This document shows, piece by piece, positions 7,721 to 15,556 of a DNA stretch of 23,727 bases. The stretch is from Pseudomonadota bacterium. GTDB taxonomy: Bacteria > Desulfobacterota > Desulfovibrionia > Desulfovibrionales > Desulfovibrionaceae. Made by a program: the position numbers and the translations under genes. The notes beneath the pieces are model-generated. The model ran no database searches. It saw only the letters and a program-made list of their open reading frames with translations, and had not been told where the DNA came from. Each line of letters begins with the position of its first letter. Positions within the stretch are counted from its first letter, which is position 1. The DNA is taken from assembly GCA_018822065.1 (NCBI GenBank), contig JAHJKV010000392.1:1-23727 (forward strand), read 5' to 3'.

Positions 7721-8296
7721 ATGAGCAGAAAAGATTCGAACCTGACCATTCCCAATATCCTGACCATCATCAGAATTTTGCTCACCCCTGGATTTGTCAT
7801 GGCCTATTCGGACCAGCGTTTCGACCTGGCCTGGGCGCTTTTTGCCGTGGCCGGGCTCACCGATGCCCTGGACGGATTCCTGGCCCGGGTGCTCAAACAG
7901 CGCTCCTGGCTCGGGGCCATCCTCGACCCCCTGGCCGACAAGATTCTCATCGATACCTCCTACATCTGCCTGGCCCTCAATGGCTGGATTCCTCCCTGGC
8001 TTTCGGTCATGGTGGTCAGCCGCGACGTGATCATCGTGGGCGGTCTGGCTCTGCTCAATTTCCTCGGGGTGCAGGTGGACAAGAAGATCCAGCCCAGCTG
8101 GGCCAGCAAGGCCACGACCCTCTTTCAGATCCTGCTGGTGCTCTTCGTCATGCTCCAGCAATCCCTGGACCTCTCCTATCCCTCGGCCTTCTGGTCCCTG
8201 GCCACCCTGACCGCCATCCTGACCATAGTCTCCGGCGCAGACTACGTGCGCCTCGGGTTCAGCTATCTGCCGGAAGAAGAGAAGACAGAGGTGTAG
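7721..8296 (+). CDS. CDP-alcohol phosphatidyltransferase (PgsA-like)
   Basis: A 191-residue integral inner-membrane enzyme that transfers a phosphatidyl group from CDP-diacylglycerol to an alcohol; phosphatidylglycerophosphate synthase is the likeliest identity. The full CDP-OH-P signature is present: Asp48, Asp51-Gly52, Ala55-Arg56, Gly65, Asp69 and Asp73 (DALDGFLAR followed by GAILDPLAD). The N-terminus TIPNILTIIRILLTP is typical of PgsA. Several hydrophobic helices follow. ATG 7721 has AAAAGGAG upstream and begins where the family does; the open frame upstream overlaps the previous gene and is not coding. Alternatives are another member of the family with a different acceptor alcohol. It closes the operon at a strong terminator. 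Confidence 0.9.
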   Translation: MSRKDSNLTIPNILTIIRILLTPGFVMAYSDQRFDLAWALFAVAGLTDALDGFLARVLKQRSWLGAILDPLADKILIDTSYICLALNGWIPPWLSVMVVSRDVIIVGGLALLNFLGVQVDKKIQPSWASKATTLFQILLVLFVMLQQSLDLSYPSAFWSLATLTAILTIVSGADYVRLGFSYLPEEEKTEV

Positions 8297-8323
8297 GAAA
8301 GGCAGGGGTAGGTTTCTCTTTGG

Positions 8324-8369
8324 CAAACAAAAACGCCCGGAACCATATGGTTCCGGGCGTTTTTGTTTG
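8324..8369. terminator. bidirectional terminator, perfect 46-bp palindrome
   Basis: Positions 8324-8369 form an uninterrupted palindrome centred on CCATATGG: an A-rich flank, the GC arm CGCCCGGAACC, its mirror GGTTCCGGGCG, then TTTTTG. The A/T tracts on both sides make it work for both strands. It ends the pgsA-like operon (+) and the convergent tatA gene (-). Confidence 0.93.
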
Positions 8370-8389
8370 TATGCAGTGCAAGCCGCCGG

Positions 8390-8587
8390 TTAGGCGTCCT
8401 TCTTATCCTCGACCTTCTCCTTCTCGGGCGTGACGTCAATCTCGTCAGGCTGACTCGTCGCGCTCTTGAAGTTTTTGATGGCCTTGCCGATGCCAGCGCC
8501 GACTTCCGGAAGCTTGTTGGCTCCGAAGATCAGCACAACGATAAGCAGAATGAGAACCAGTTCCCAAATTCCAAGTCCACCAAGCAT
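8390..8587 (-). CDS. tatA: Sec-independent (Tat) protein translocase subunit TatA/E
   Basis: A 65-residue pore-forming component of the twin-arginine pathway, which exports folded, often cofactor-containing proteins across the inner membrane. It has a short periplasmic N-terminus (MLGGLGIWE), one membrane helix (about residues 9-21), the conserved Phe-Gly hinge (IFGANKLPE) and an amphipathic helix (VGAGIGKAIKNFKSA). An acidic/lysine tail ends the protein. The frame is open 16 codons upstream, but ATG at 8587 has GGAGG upstream and matches the family start. The tat partner tatC is not in the window. Transcribed from its own promoter and closed by the shared palindromic terminator. Confidence 0.94.
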   Translation of the reverse strand: MLGGLGIWELVLILLIVVLIFGANKLPEVGAGIGKAIKNFKSATSQPDEIDVTPEKEKVEDKKDA

Positions 8588-8616
8588 AGTTGCCTCCAGT
8601 ACGTAAGTAGTGAGGG

Positions 8617-8645
8617 AACATACACAGCCGTGCATTTGAGGTCAA
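8617..8645 (-). promoter_or_regulatory. sigma70-type promoter for tatA
   Basis: Read on the minus strand: TTGACC (8645-8640), a 17-bp spacer, then TATGTT (8622-8617), 30 bases before the tatA start. Both boxes are near consensus and the spacing is ideal, making this the best promoter in the window. Confidence 0.65.
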
Positions 8646-8712
8646 GAGAGACGAGGGAAAGGGTTTGAAAAATCACAGTCAAATCCTGTTGCGCCTGCAC
8701 CCAAAAAAGGCG

Positions 8713-8737
8713 TTCCGCTTTGCTCGACGAAGCGGAA
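8713..8737. other. inverted repeat in the tatA/Cys-rich-gene divergent region
   Basis: The arms TTCCGCTT (8713-8720) and AAGCGGAA (8730-8737) are perfect complements around a 9-base loop. On the minus strand the hairpin is followed a few bases later by TTTTTT, so it could stop antisense transcripts heading towards tatA. On the plus strand it lies in the probable 5' leader of the Cys-rich gene, and an operator role is also possible. Confidence 0.4.
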
Positions 8738-8782
8738 AAGAGGGTGTACAACTTCGTCTGACCCGAGTTGCGGGCGCGCCAT

Positions 8783-9172
8783 ATGAACGAACATACTCTC
8801 ATCCGACTTCCCGGCCTGGGCTGCGAGCATTATCGACAGAGCCGATGTTTTTACGCGGAGCACCTCAATCCAGGATACGAGGAGCGCCACCGTTGTCCCA
8901 TTGTTGTGCGCTGGGCCGATCGTCTGGAGGATTTCTACCTCCGGGCCGAGGCCATGGGCCTGGAAGAGGAGCGGCTGAAACCATTGTGGGAAGCCCGCTC
9001 CAGGGACATGCTCCCGGAAATGCGGCGCTGTCGCTGGTTTGTCTCGGGGTCGCATCTCCTGGGCTGCGCCAACCTGCATGAATTGCTTTGCCTGCAAGCC
9101 CTGCCTGTCTGCCAGGGTCGTTGCAGTCACTATCGCCTCGCCAAAGGTGAGGACCAACACGATGCAACCTGA
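8783..9172 (+). CDS. cysteine-rich protein of unknown function
   Basis: A 129-residue protein with eight cysteines (residues 14, 22, 38, 83, 95, 103, 110 and 114). The last four are spaced C-x7-C-x6-C-x3-C and end in CQGRCSHY. Several His and Arg residues lie between. This could bind an iron-sulfur cluster or zinc, but the spacing matches no motif I can name. No signal peptide or membrane helix, so it is probably cytosolic. ATG 8783 is preferred over an in-frame TTG at 8768, although neither has a good ribosome site. It is 10 bp upstream of the 270-residue protein and appears co-transcribed with it and with a HAD phosphatase. I do not recognise the family; it looks lineage-restricted. Confidence 0.72.
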   Translation: MNEHTLIRLPGLGCEHYRQSRCFYAEHLNPGYEERHRCPIVVRWADRLEDFYLRAEAMGLEEERLKPLWEARSRDMLPEMRRCRWFVSGSHLLGCANLHELLCLQALPVCQGRCSHYRLAKGEDQHDAT

Positions 9173-9182
9173 GAGAAGGACC

Positions 9183-9995
9183 ATGATCATCCATTTCCCC
9201 GCCATGCTCCCCGGACTGCTTACCGCCCCCGCCCCCATCGACGGTCGTTATTTCGACCCCGGCCTGACGGACGAACCCGCCGAGGGTGGCTACCGTCCTG
9301 AAAATCTCCCGCTGAACCCTGCCACGGCACGACGCTTGGTGGAAGATTCTCTTCGTTATGGCGAGCAGTTTAAAAAACCGGGCGAAATGGCTGCCCAGGC
9401 CCTGTCTCAGGAGGTGGCCGGCAAAGACCAGGAGCATTCCTGGACCATCCGCGCCGAGTTGGAAGACCGCCTGAAGCATGACGCCTCGGCCCGGGCAGGG
9501 ACCATCCATGCCCAGGAAGACGCTGATGAGCTGGCCCAGGCCCAGTTCCTGCTCCTTCTTTCCCTGGTCACCCAGCAGCACACCCTGGAGCTGCATGACC
9601 TGGGACGCAACGTGGGCGACGCCTGGGAAAACTTCGGCCAGAAACTCGGCCTGGGAGATGACGAGGACGCCGACCTTGCCCTAGAGCGTCAGTCCCGGGC
9701 CTTGCAGGGAACCGGTGAGTTGGACGACCGACATGCGCTGTTGCCCTGGCCCAAGCTGCTGGGTGCCATGGCCGTCTATCTGCCCGAGGGCGCTGTTCTG
9801 GCCGCCACCGATCCGGAACCCGCTGCGACCTGGCGTGACCTGGGCCTCTCCTTTGCCCCGGCTGCGCCCTCCCTGGGCCTGCCCACGGGTTGGGAAACGG
9901 CCACAGGCCCGGCCTGGAAGCTGGTCGGACGAAGCAAGGCCCCCGCAGGTCCCCAGTGGGAGCGGGAGCTGACCGTGGCTATCCCTGCTGCCTGA
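9183..9995 (+). CDS. uncharacterised 270-residue soluble protein
   Basis: The protein has no signal peptide or membrane helix. The N-terminal part (to about residue 85) is proline-rich then helical. The middle (about 85-190) is highly acidic and rich in Gln, Leu and Ala (for example DEDADLALERQSRALQG), consistent with a helical bundle. The C-terminal 80 residues are Pro/Ala/Gly/Trp-rich and start LLPWPKLLGAMAVYLP. No catalytic motif is evident. ATG 9183 follows AGAAGGA at good spacing; the frame continues upstream but would overlap the Cys-rich gene. It lies between the Cys-rich gene (10 bp) and the HAD phosphatase (24 bp), so it belongs to that operon. Family not recognised. Confidence 0.75.
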   Translation: MIIHFPAMLPGLLTAPAPIDGRYFDPGLTDEPAEGGYRPENLPLNPATARRLVEDSLRYGEQFKKPGEMAAQALSQEVAGKDQEHSWTIRAELEDRLKHDASARAGTIHAQEDADELAQAQFLLLLSLVTQQHTLELHDLGRNVGDAWENFGQKLGLGDDEDADLALERQSRALQGTGELDDRHALLPWPKLLGAMAVYLPEGAVLAATDPEPAATWRDLGLSFAPAAPSLGLPTGWETATGPAWKLVGRSKAPAGPQWERELTVAIPAA

Positions 9996-10019
9996 CCTGC
10001 AACACTTGAGGAGAAGAAT

Positions 10020-10697
10020 GTGATCATTCTGAACGAGCATGCCAACCCCCAGCTGCTGGCCGGGGTGGAGGGTATTATTTTTGATTGTGATGGCGTGCTC
10101 ATTGATTCCAAGGACGCCAACACCTTCTATTACAATTCTTACAAGACTCACTTCGGCCTGGCCCCCATGACGCCGGAGGAAGTGAACTTTGTCCACGCCA
10201 ATCACGTCTGGGATTCTCTCCACCACATCCTGCCCAAGGAACTCTACGAGGCAGCCCGGCAGCGCAAAACGGGCTTCGACTACCGCGAGGTGATCCCGTA
10301 TATTCGCATGGAAGAGGGGTTGACCGGGTTCCTGCAGTGGGCGAGGGGGGCTGGATTGCCCCTAGGGATTGCCACCAGCCGCACGGACACCCTGGACATG
10401 GTTCTCTCTCACCTGGGGCTGACCGAGTATTTCTCTCCAGCCATAACCTCTCTCAAGGTGCGCTCCCCCAAGCCCCATCCCGAGTCTTTGTGGAGTGTCC
10501 TGGACAACTGGCGGATGACCCCTGACCAGGTGGTGTTCATCGGTGACTCCTCGGTGGACGAGGGCTGCGCCCTGAATACAGGCGTTCGTTTCTGGTCCTT
10601 CAAAAACCCGAACCTGACCACAGCGCAACTGCTGATCCCCGATTTCCTGACCTTGAGAAATAGCATGGGTCGTGCCCATCGTCTGGGTATTTTGTGA
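10020..10697 (+). CDS. HAD-superfamily hydrolase (phosphoglycolate-phosphatase-like)
   Basis: A 225-residue haloacid-dehalogenase-type phosphatase. All four motifs are present: FDCDGV with nucleophile Asp22 and acid/base Asp24, Thr119-Ser120 in IATSRTDT, Lys151 in SPKPHPES, and GDSSVDEG (Asp176, Asp180). A helical cap domain of about 90 residues sits after motif I, as in beta-phosphoglucomutase/phosphoglycolate phosphatases. The start is GTG 10020, with GAGGAG upstream; the overlapping ATG two bases earlier runs straight into a stop. Substrate cannot be told from sequence. It is the third gene of the operon with the Cys-rich and 270-residue proteins. Confidence 0.88.
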   Translation: MIILNEHANPQLLAGVEGIIFDCDGVLIDSKDANTFYYNSYKTHFGLAPMTPEEVNFVHANHVWDSLHHILPKELYEAARQRKTGFDYREVIPYIRMEEGLTGFLQWARGAGLPLGIATSRTDTLDMVLSHLGLTEYFSPAITSLKVRSPKPHPESLWSVLDNWRMTPDQVVFIGDSSVDEGCALNTGVRFWSFKNPNLTTAQLLIPDFLTLRNSMGRAHRLGIL

Positions 10698-10789
10698 GCT
10701 TGAGACTTGATTTGTGAACGCTGCTGTGTAAACCTGCGTACGTATGAGTCGGAATTGCCAATCCCGATGTGGAGGATAAAGAAAAAATC

Positions 10790-11080
10790 ATGGATGTCAT
10801 ACTGATAGCTCTTGCGGACGTCATCGGAACCGTCCTTTCGCTTTACTCTTTCGTGATCATCGTCGCGGTGCTGATCACCTGGGTGAATCCGGACCCTTAC
10901 AACCCCATTGTTCGAATCCTGCGCACCCTGACAGAACCGGTGCTCACCCGTGCACGGCAGTGGTTGCCCTTCCTGGTCATCGGCGGCATCGACCTTTCAC
11001 CCATTGCCGTGATCTTGGCCATCCAGTTCCTGAATCGGGTGATTCCCCAGTTGCTTTACCGGGCCGCTGCCGCGATCTAA
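10790..11080 (+). CDS. YggT-family membrane protein
   Basis: A 96-residue inner-membrane protein with two hydrophobic segments (about residues 9-33 and 66-88). Between them is the family signature WVNPDPYNPIVRILRTLTEP. YggT proteins are found near cell-division, pyrroline-5-carboxylate reductase and yggU genes and are linked to osmotic tolerance or envelope organisation in some bacteria. ATG 10790 is chosen; GGAGGA lies upstream at slightly long spacing (about 14 bases), and an in-frame ATG at 10769 precedes that site. It starts a cluster with the DivIVA-like and YggU genes, an arrangement reminiscent of Gram-positive ylm loci. Confidence 0.9.
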   Translation: MDVILIALADVIGTVLSLYSFVIIVAVLITWVNPDPYNPIVRILRTLTEPVLTRARQWLPFLVIGGIDLSPIAVILAIQFLNRVIPQLLYRAAAAI

Positions 11081-11095
11081 TACCAAGGAAATCTC

Positions 11096-11599
11096 ATGTC
11101 CCTGTCCAAGATTGACCTGCTGAACAAGAAATTCTCCCGCAAGCTCTTCGGGTATGACCGCTCGGAGGTCGACCAGATTCTTCAGGAGATGGCAGAGGTC
11201 CTGGGTGCGGATGCGGACGAGAAACGGGAACTCAAGCAGCGGGCCAAACAGTTGGAACGCCAGATGGTCGAGTATCGCGAGCGGGACGAAGCCCTGCGCG
11301 ACACGCTTATGAGCACCCAGAAGATGGTGGACGAGCTCAAGATGGCCGCCGGACGAGAGGCAGACCAGATTTTGGATGAGGCCCATTCCAAGGCCGAGGC
11401 AACCCTTCGCCAAGCCCACATCCGTCTGGCCCAGGTACATGAGGAGATCGAGACGCTTAAGCGGCACCGCAACCAGTTTAGGGTGCAGATCCGGAGCCTG
11501 GTGCGCACCCACCTGGAATTGATCGAGGCGGAGGACCCGGACTCGGAACGCAAGGAAGAGCTTGAAAGCAAGCTGACCTTCTTGAAGAAGGCGGAGTAA
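11096..11599 (+). CDS. DivIVA-domain protein
   Basis: A 167-residue, largely coiled-coil cytosolic protein. The N-terminus has the DivIVA-type start (LSKIDLLNKKFSRKLFGYDRSEVDQIL, in which the F..K.FGYD..EVD pattern is diagnostic). Long heptad-like helices follow from about residue 30 to 140, including KMVDELKMAAGREADQIL and AEATLRQAHIRLAQV. Family members bind curved membrane and recruit division or polar-growth factors. Its role in Gram-negative delta-proteobacteria is poorly known. It lies 15 bp after yggT and runs directly into the yggU region, so it is operonic with both. Confidence 0.88.
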   Translation: MSLSKIDLLNKKFSRKLFGYDRSEVDQILQEMAEVLGADADEKRELKQRAKQLERQMVEYRERDEALRDTLMSTQKMVDELKMAAGREADQILDEAHSKAEATLRQAHIRLAQVHEEIETLKRHRNQFRVQIRSLVRTHLELIEAEDPDSERKEELESKLTFLKKAE

Positions 11600-11600
11600 A

Positions 11601-11921
11601 ACGACGACACATTCACTCCCCGTACGTGCGGCCGGAGATGGCTCCTGGCGCATCGACATCTGGGCCCAACCCGGGGCCAAGACGGACGAGGTTTCTGGAC
11701 TCTACCAGGGGTGCTTGAAGGTGCGGATCAAAGCTCCGGCTGTCGACAACAAGGCGAACAAGGCGATTATGAAGTTTCTTTGTTCAAAGCTCGGACTGAA
11801 GACCAGGCAGATACGCCTGGAGTCCGGGCTGGCGAACAGAAAGAAGACTTTCCACATTGAATCAGAGTATGAGCCGTCATGGGAACTATTGGTTCCAGAC
11901 GGCTTTGTCGTGTCTACTTAA
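11601..11921 (+). CDS. YggU/DUF167 family protein, start codon not canonical
   Basis: A small (about 106 residues if begun here) protein of the YggU/DUF167 family, whose function is unknown. Family features are clear: WAQPGAKTDEVSGLYQGCLK, then VRIKAPAVDNKANKA. The odd point is the 5' end. The frame opens after a stop at 11583-11585 and contains no ATG, GTG or TTG until a TTG at 11715, which lies after the conserved QPGAK strand and would truncate the fold. Two ACG codons at 11601 and 11604 sit 5-8 bases after AAGGCGGAG, so a rare ACG start is one possibility; an indel in the sequence or use of another rare start (ATC at 11652) are others. Coordinates of the start are therefore provisional. 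Confidence 0.72.
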   Translation, partial: TTTHSLPVRAAGDGSWRIDIWAQPGAKTDEVSGLYQGCLKVRIKAPAVDNKANKAIMKFLCSKLGLKTRQIRLESGLANRKKTFHIESEYEPSWELLVPDGFVVST

Positions 11922-11935
11922 AAAAGGAGATGCCC

Positions 11936-12166
11936 ATGGAAACGATCGACATTGATCTGGTGAAGATGCATCAGGACGAAGACCCGGAAATCAGGGCTCT
12001 ATGGGAGCAGCATGTTGAGTTTGAAAAGATTCTGGAGAAGTTTGAGGGACGTCCCTATCTCTCGCCGACCCAGACCCAGGAGATCAAGCAACTGAAGAAG
12101 AAGAAGCTGGCTGGCAAGACCAAGTTGCAGCTGCTGCTCGACAAGTATCGAGAGACGGAGGATTGA
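11936..12166 (+). CDS. DUF465 (YdcH-like) small coiled-coil protein
   Basis: A 76-residue acidic/basic helical protein typical of DUF465. The N-terminal half has HQDEDPEIRALWEQHVEFEKILEKF, followed by a turn (GRPYLSP) and a lysine-rich second helix (EIKQLKKKKLAGKTKL). It probably folds as a helical hairpin; family function is unknown. ATG 11936 is preferred over ATG 11930 because AAAGGAG at 11923-11929 gives correct spacing only for the second. The stop codon (12164-12166) lies three bases before the ilvB ATG, and DUF465's 3' end supplies the ilvB ribosome site, suggesting translational coupling. Confidence 0.87.
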   Translation: METIDIDLVKMHQDEDPEIRALWEQHVEFEKILEKFEGRPYLSPTQTQEIKQLKKKKLAGKTKLQLLLDKYRETED

Positions 12167-12168
12167 TC

Positions 12169-13869
12169 ATGGAGCTCACTGGGGCTCAGATACTCCTGAA
12201 ATGTCTGGAGAAAGAAGGCGTCACCTGTATGTTCGGCTTCCCGGGCGGAGCCGTCATCGACATCTATGACGAGATTCCACGCTCCAAGGTGGAACACATC
12301 CTCGTTCGCCACGAGCAGGGAGCGATCCACGCAGCGGACGGCTATGCCCGCGCCACCGGTGAGGTAGGAGTGTGCCTGGTCACCTCTGGCCCCGGTGCGA
12401 CGAATACTGTCACCGGTATTGCCACCGCATACATGGATTCCATCCCCGTGGTCATCCTGACCGGGCAGGTTCCCACCGCGCTTATCGGCAACGACGCCTT
12501 CCAGGAAGTGGACATCGTCGGCATCACCCGCCCCTGTACCAAACACAACTACCTGGTCAAAGATATCAACCAACTGGCAAAGACCATCCGCCAAGCCTTT
12601 TATCTGGCCCGCACAGGTCGTCCCGGTCCGGTCCTCGTGGACCTGCCCAAGGACATCATGCAGACCAAGATCGAGTTTACCTATCCCGACGACGAGGAAG
12701 TGAAGCTGCGTAGCTACAACCCCCACCTGCAGCCCCATGTGGGCCAGGTGCGCAAGGTTGCCCAGTTGATCCGCAAGGCAGAGAAGCCACTCATCTACTC
12801 CGGCGGCGGCGTGATCAGCGCTCGCGCCCACGAGGAGATGACCTGGCTGGCTCACTCCCTGCGCATCCCGGTCACTTCCACGCTCATGGGCCTCGGAGCC
12901 TTTCCGGGCGACGACGAGCTCTGGCTGGGCATGCTCGGCATGCACGGCACCTATGCGGCGAATATGGCCATAAGCGAGTGCGACGTGCTCCTGGCCGTGG
13001 GCGCACGTTTTGACGACCGGGTCACCGGCAAGCTTGCAACCTTTGCCCCCCATGCCACCATCGTGCACATCGACATCGACCCCACCAGCATCCAGAAGAA
13101 CGTTCCCGTGAGCGTCCCCCTGGTGGCGGATTGCCGTTCGGCCTTGAAGGCCCTGAAGGCCGAACTCGCCGAAGCGACATCCAAGACCGATTTTGTCGCC
13201 CAGCGCAAGCAGTGGGTTGAGCAGGTCCAGAACTGGGCCAGGACCCATCCGCTGAACTACAAGGATGACGGATCGAGCATCAAGCCGCAATACGTGGTGG
13301 AGAAGCTCTACGAGATCACCAAGGGTGACGCCATCATCTGCACGGAAGTGGGGCAGAACCAGATGTGGGCGGCCCAGTTCTTCAAATACAAACGGCCAAA
13401 CACCTTCATCACCTCCGGCGGCCTGGGAACCATGGGTTATGGTTTCCCGGCGGCCATGGGCGCACAGAAGGCCTTTCCGGACAAGCTGGTCATCGACGTG
13501 GCTGGTGACGGCTCCATCCAGATGTGCATCCAGGAGATGACCACCGTGGTTTGCAACAAGCTCCCGGTGAAGATCGTTATTCTGAACAACGGCTATCTCG
13601 GCATGGTCCGCCAATGGCAGGAGCTCTTCTACAACAAGAACTACTGCGAGACCTGCATGGACGCTCAACCTGATTTCGTGAAGCTCGCCGAGGCCTATGG
13701 CGCCAAGGGCTTCCGCATCACCGAGAAGAATGATGTGGAAAGCACCCTGCGCACGGCCCTCTACGAGACCGAAGGCCCTGTGATCGTGGACGTTCGCGTG
13801 GAACGCGAGGAAAATGTCTACCCCATGGTGCCCGCTGGTGCCTCGCTGACCGAAATGCTCTTGGTGTAA
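12169..13869 (+). CDS. ilvB: acetohydroxyacid synthase (acetolactate synthase) large subunit
   Basis: Catalytic subunit for the first common step of branched-chain amino acid synthesis, joining pyruvate to pyruvate or 2-ketobutyrate with thiamine diphosphate, Mg2+ and FAD. The 566-residue length is standard. The ThDP-activating glutamate is Glu49 in RHEQGA. The ThDP/Mg motif GDGS starts at residue 446 and ends in NN at 473-474. TSGPGATN and the quaternary FAD-associated region GARFDDRVTGKL are also present. ATG 12169 has GGAGGA six bases upstream; an in-frame TTG at 12163 is unlikely. It is paired with ilvN 12 bp downstream, as expected for the biosynthetic enzyme. Confidence 0.97.
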   Translation: MELTGAQILLKCLEKEGVTCMFGFPGGAVIDIYDEIPRSKVEHILVRHEQGAIHAADGYARATGEVGVCLVTSGPGATNTVTGIATAYMDSIPVVILTGQVPTALIGNDAFQEVDIVGITRPCTKHNYLVKDINQLAKTIRQAFYLARTGRPGPVLVDLPKDIMQTKIEFTYPDDEEVKLRSYNPHLQPHVGQVRKVAQLIRKAEKPLIYSGGGVISARAHEEMTWLAHSLRIPVTSTLMGLGAFPGDDELWLGMLGMHGTYAANMAISECDVLLAVGARFDDRVTGKLATFAPHATIVHIDIDPTSIQKNVPVSVPLVADCRSALKALKAELAEATSKTDFVAQRKQWVEQVQNWARTHPLNYKDDGSSIKPQYVVEKLYEITKGDAIICTEVGQNQMWAAQFFKYKRPNTFITSGGLGTMGYGFPAAMGAQKAFPDKLVIDVAGDGSIQMCIQEMTTVVCNKLPVKIVILNNGYLGMVRQWQELFYNKNYCETCMDAQPDFVKLAEAYGAKGFRITEKNDVESTLRTALYETEGPVIVDVRVEREENVYPMVPAGASLTEMLLV

Positions 13870-13881
13870 GGGAGGACGACC

Positions 13882-14361
13882 ATGCGACATGTGCTTTCCG
13901 TGACTGTGGAAAACGAGCCCGGCGTCCTGTCCCGCGTGGCGGGCCTGTTCAGTGGCCGCGGCTTCAACATCGAATCCTTGAACGTGGCTCCGACCGAGGA
14001 ACCCGGCGTCTCGCGCATGACCATCACCACCCATGGCGACGACGCCATCGTGGAACAGATCGTCAAGCAACTGCGGAAGCTGGTCACCGTGATCACCGTG
14101 CGCGACTACACCGACGTCAAGGCGGTGGAGCGGGAGCTGGTCCTGGTGAAGGTGAACGCCGAGGATTCCAAGCGTGCGGAAATATTGCGAATTGTCGATA
14201 TATTCCGCTGCAAGGTCATCGACGTCTCCCTGGACGAGCTCACCGTGGAATGTACGGGCGACATTGGCAAGGTCGAGGCGATTCTGGACCTGCTAACCCG
14301 CTTCGGCATCAAGGAAGTAGCCCGAACAGGCTCCATCGCTCTCAAACGCGCCAAGCAATAA
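13882..14361 (+). CDS. ilvN: acetohydroxyacid synthase small (regulatory) subunit
   Basis: A 159-residue regulatory subunit that binds IlvB, raises its activity and mediates feedback inhibition by valine. The N-terminal ACT domain opens VTVENEPGVLSRVAGLFSGR and contains GFNIESLNVAPTE. A C-terminal domain (about residues 80-159) holds VKVNAEDSKRAEILRIVDIF and the TVECTGDIGKVEAILDLL segment. Length and order match the single-ACT-domain IlvN/IlvH form. The start has GGGAGGA upstream. ilvC follows after a hairpin-containing gap of 179 bp. The gene symbol ilvH is often used interchangeably. Confidence 0.95.
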   Translation: MRHVLSVTVENEPGVLSRVAGLFSGRGFNIESLNVAPTEEPGVSRMTITTHGDDAIVEQIVKQLRKLVTVITVRDYTDVKAVERELVLVKVNAEDSKRAEILRIVDIFRCKVIDVSLDELTVECTGDIGKVEAILDLLTRFGIKEVARTGSIALKRAKQ

Positions 14362-14383
14362 AAACTGATTGTGCAAATGCAAA

Positions 14384-14414
14384 AAGAGGGGAGCCGGACC
14401 AAGGTTCCCCTCTT
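14384..14414 (+). terminator. hairpin after ilvN: weak terminator or attenuator before ilvC
   Basis: The arms AAGAGGGGAGCC (14384-14395) and GGTTCCCCTCTT (14403-14414) pair over 12 bp with one G-T pair and a 7-base loop. No long T run follows (CACATATTT), so termination may be partial. Confidence 0.5.
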
Positions 14415-14442
14415 CACATATTTGAACCTGTGTAACTTTCAC

Positions 14443-14471
14443 TTGGCATTGAGCCCGGAAACCGTTATCCC
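14443..14471 (+). promoter_or_regulatory. possible promoter in the ilvN-ilvC gap
   Basis: TTGGCA (14443-14448), a 17-bp spacer, then TATCCC (14466-14471). The -10 box is poor. A second inverted repeat, CCCGCT (14469-14474) with AGCGGG (14499-14504), lies just downstream in the ilvC leader. Separate expression of ilvC is plausible but unproven. Confidence 0.3.
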
Positions 14472-14540
14472 GCTTGGACGAGAAGCCACCGGGATTTGAG
14501 CGGGTCCCGCAAAGCCGAACAATATTCAAGGAGTTTTGAC

Positions 14541-15530
<990 letters not shown>

Positions 15531-15556
15531 GCGCTACACCATTCATTCGAGCATTC

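Noticed and set aside
10698..10789. Weak promoter-like pair (TTGATT/TAAACC) before yggT
   Set aside because: Both boxes match poorly and several alternative pairings are equally good.
12055..14070. 671-codon open frame antisense to ilvB/ilvN
   Set aside because: It spans two certain genes, is His/Gly/Asp-rich in the manner of reverse-complement shadows and has no recognisable domain or ribosome site.
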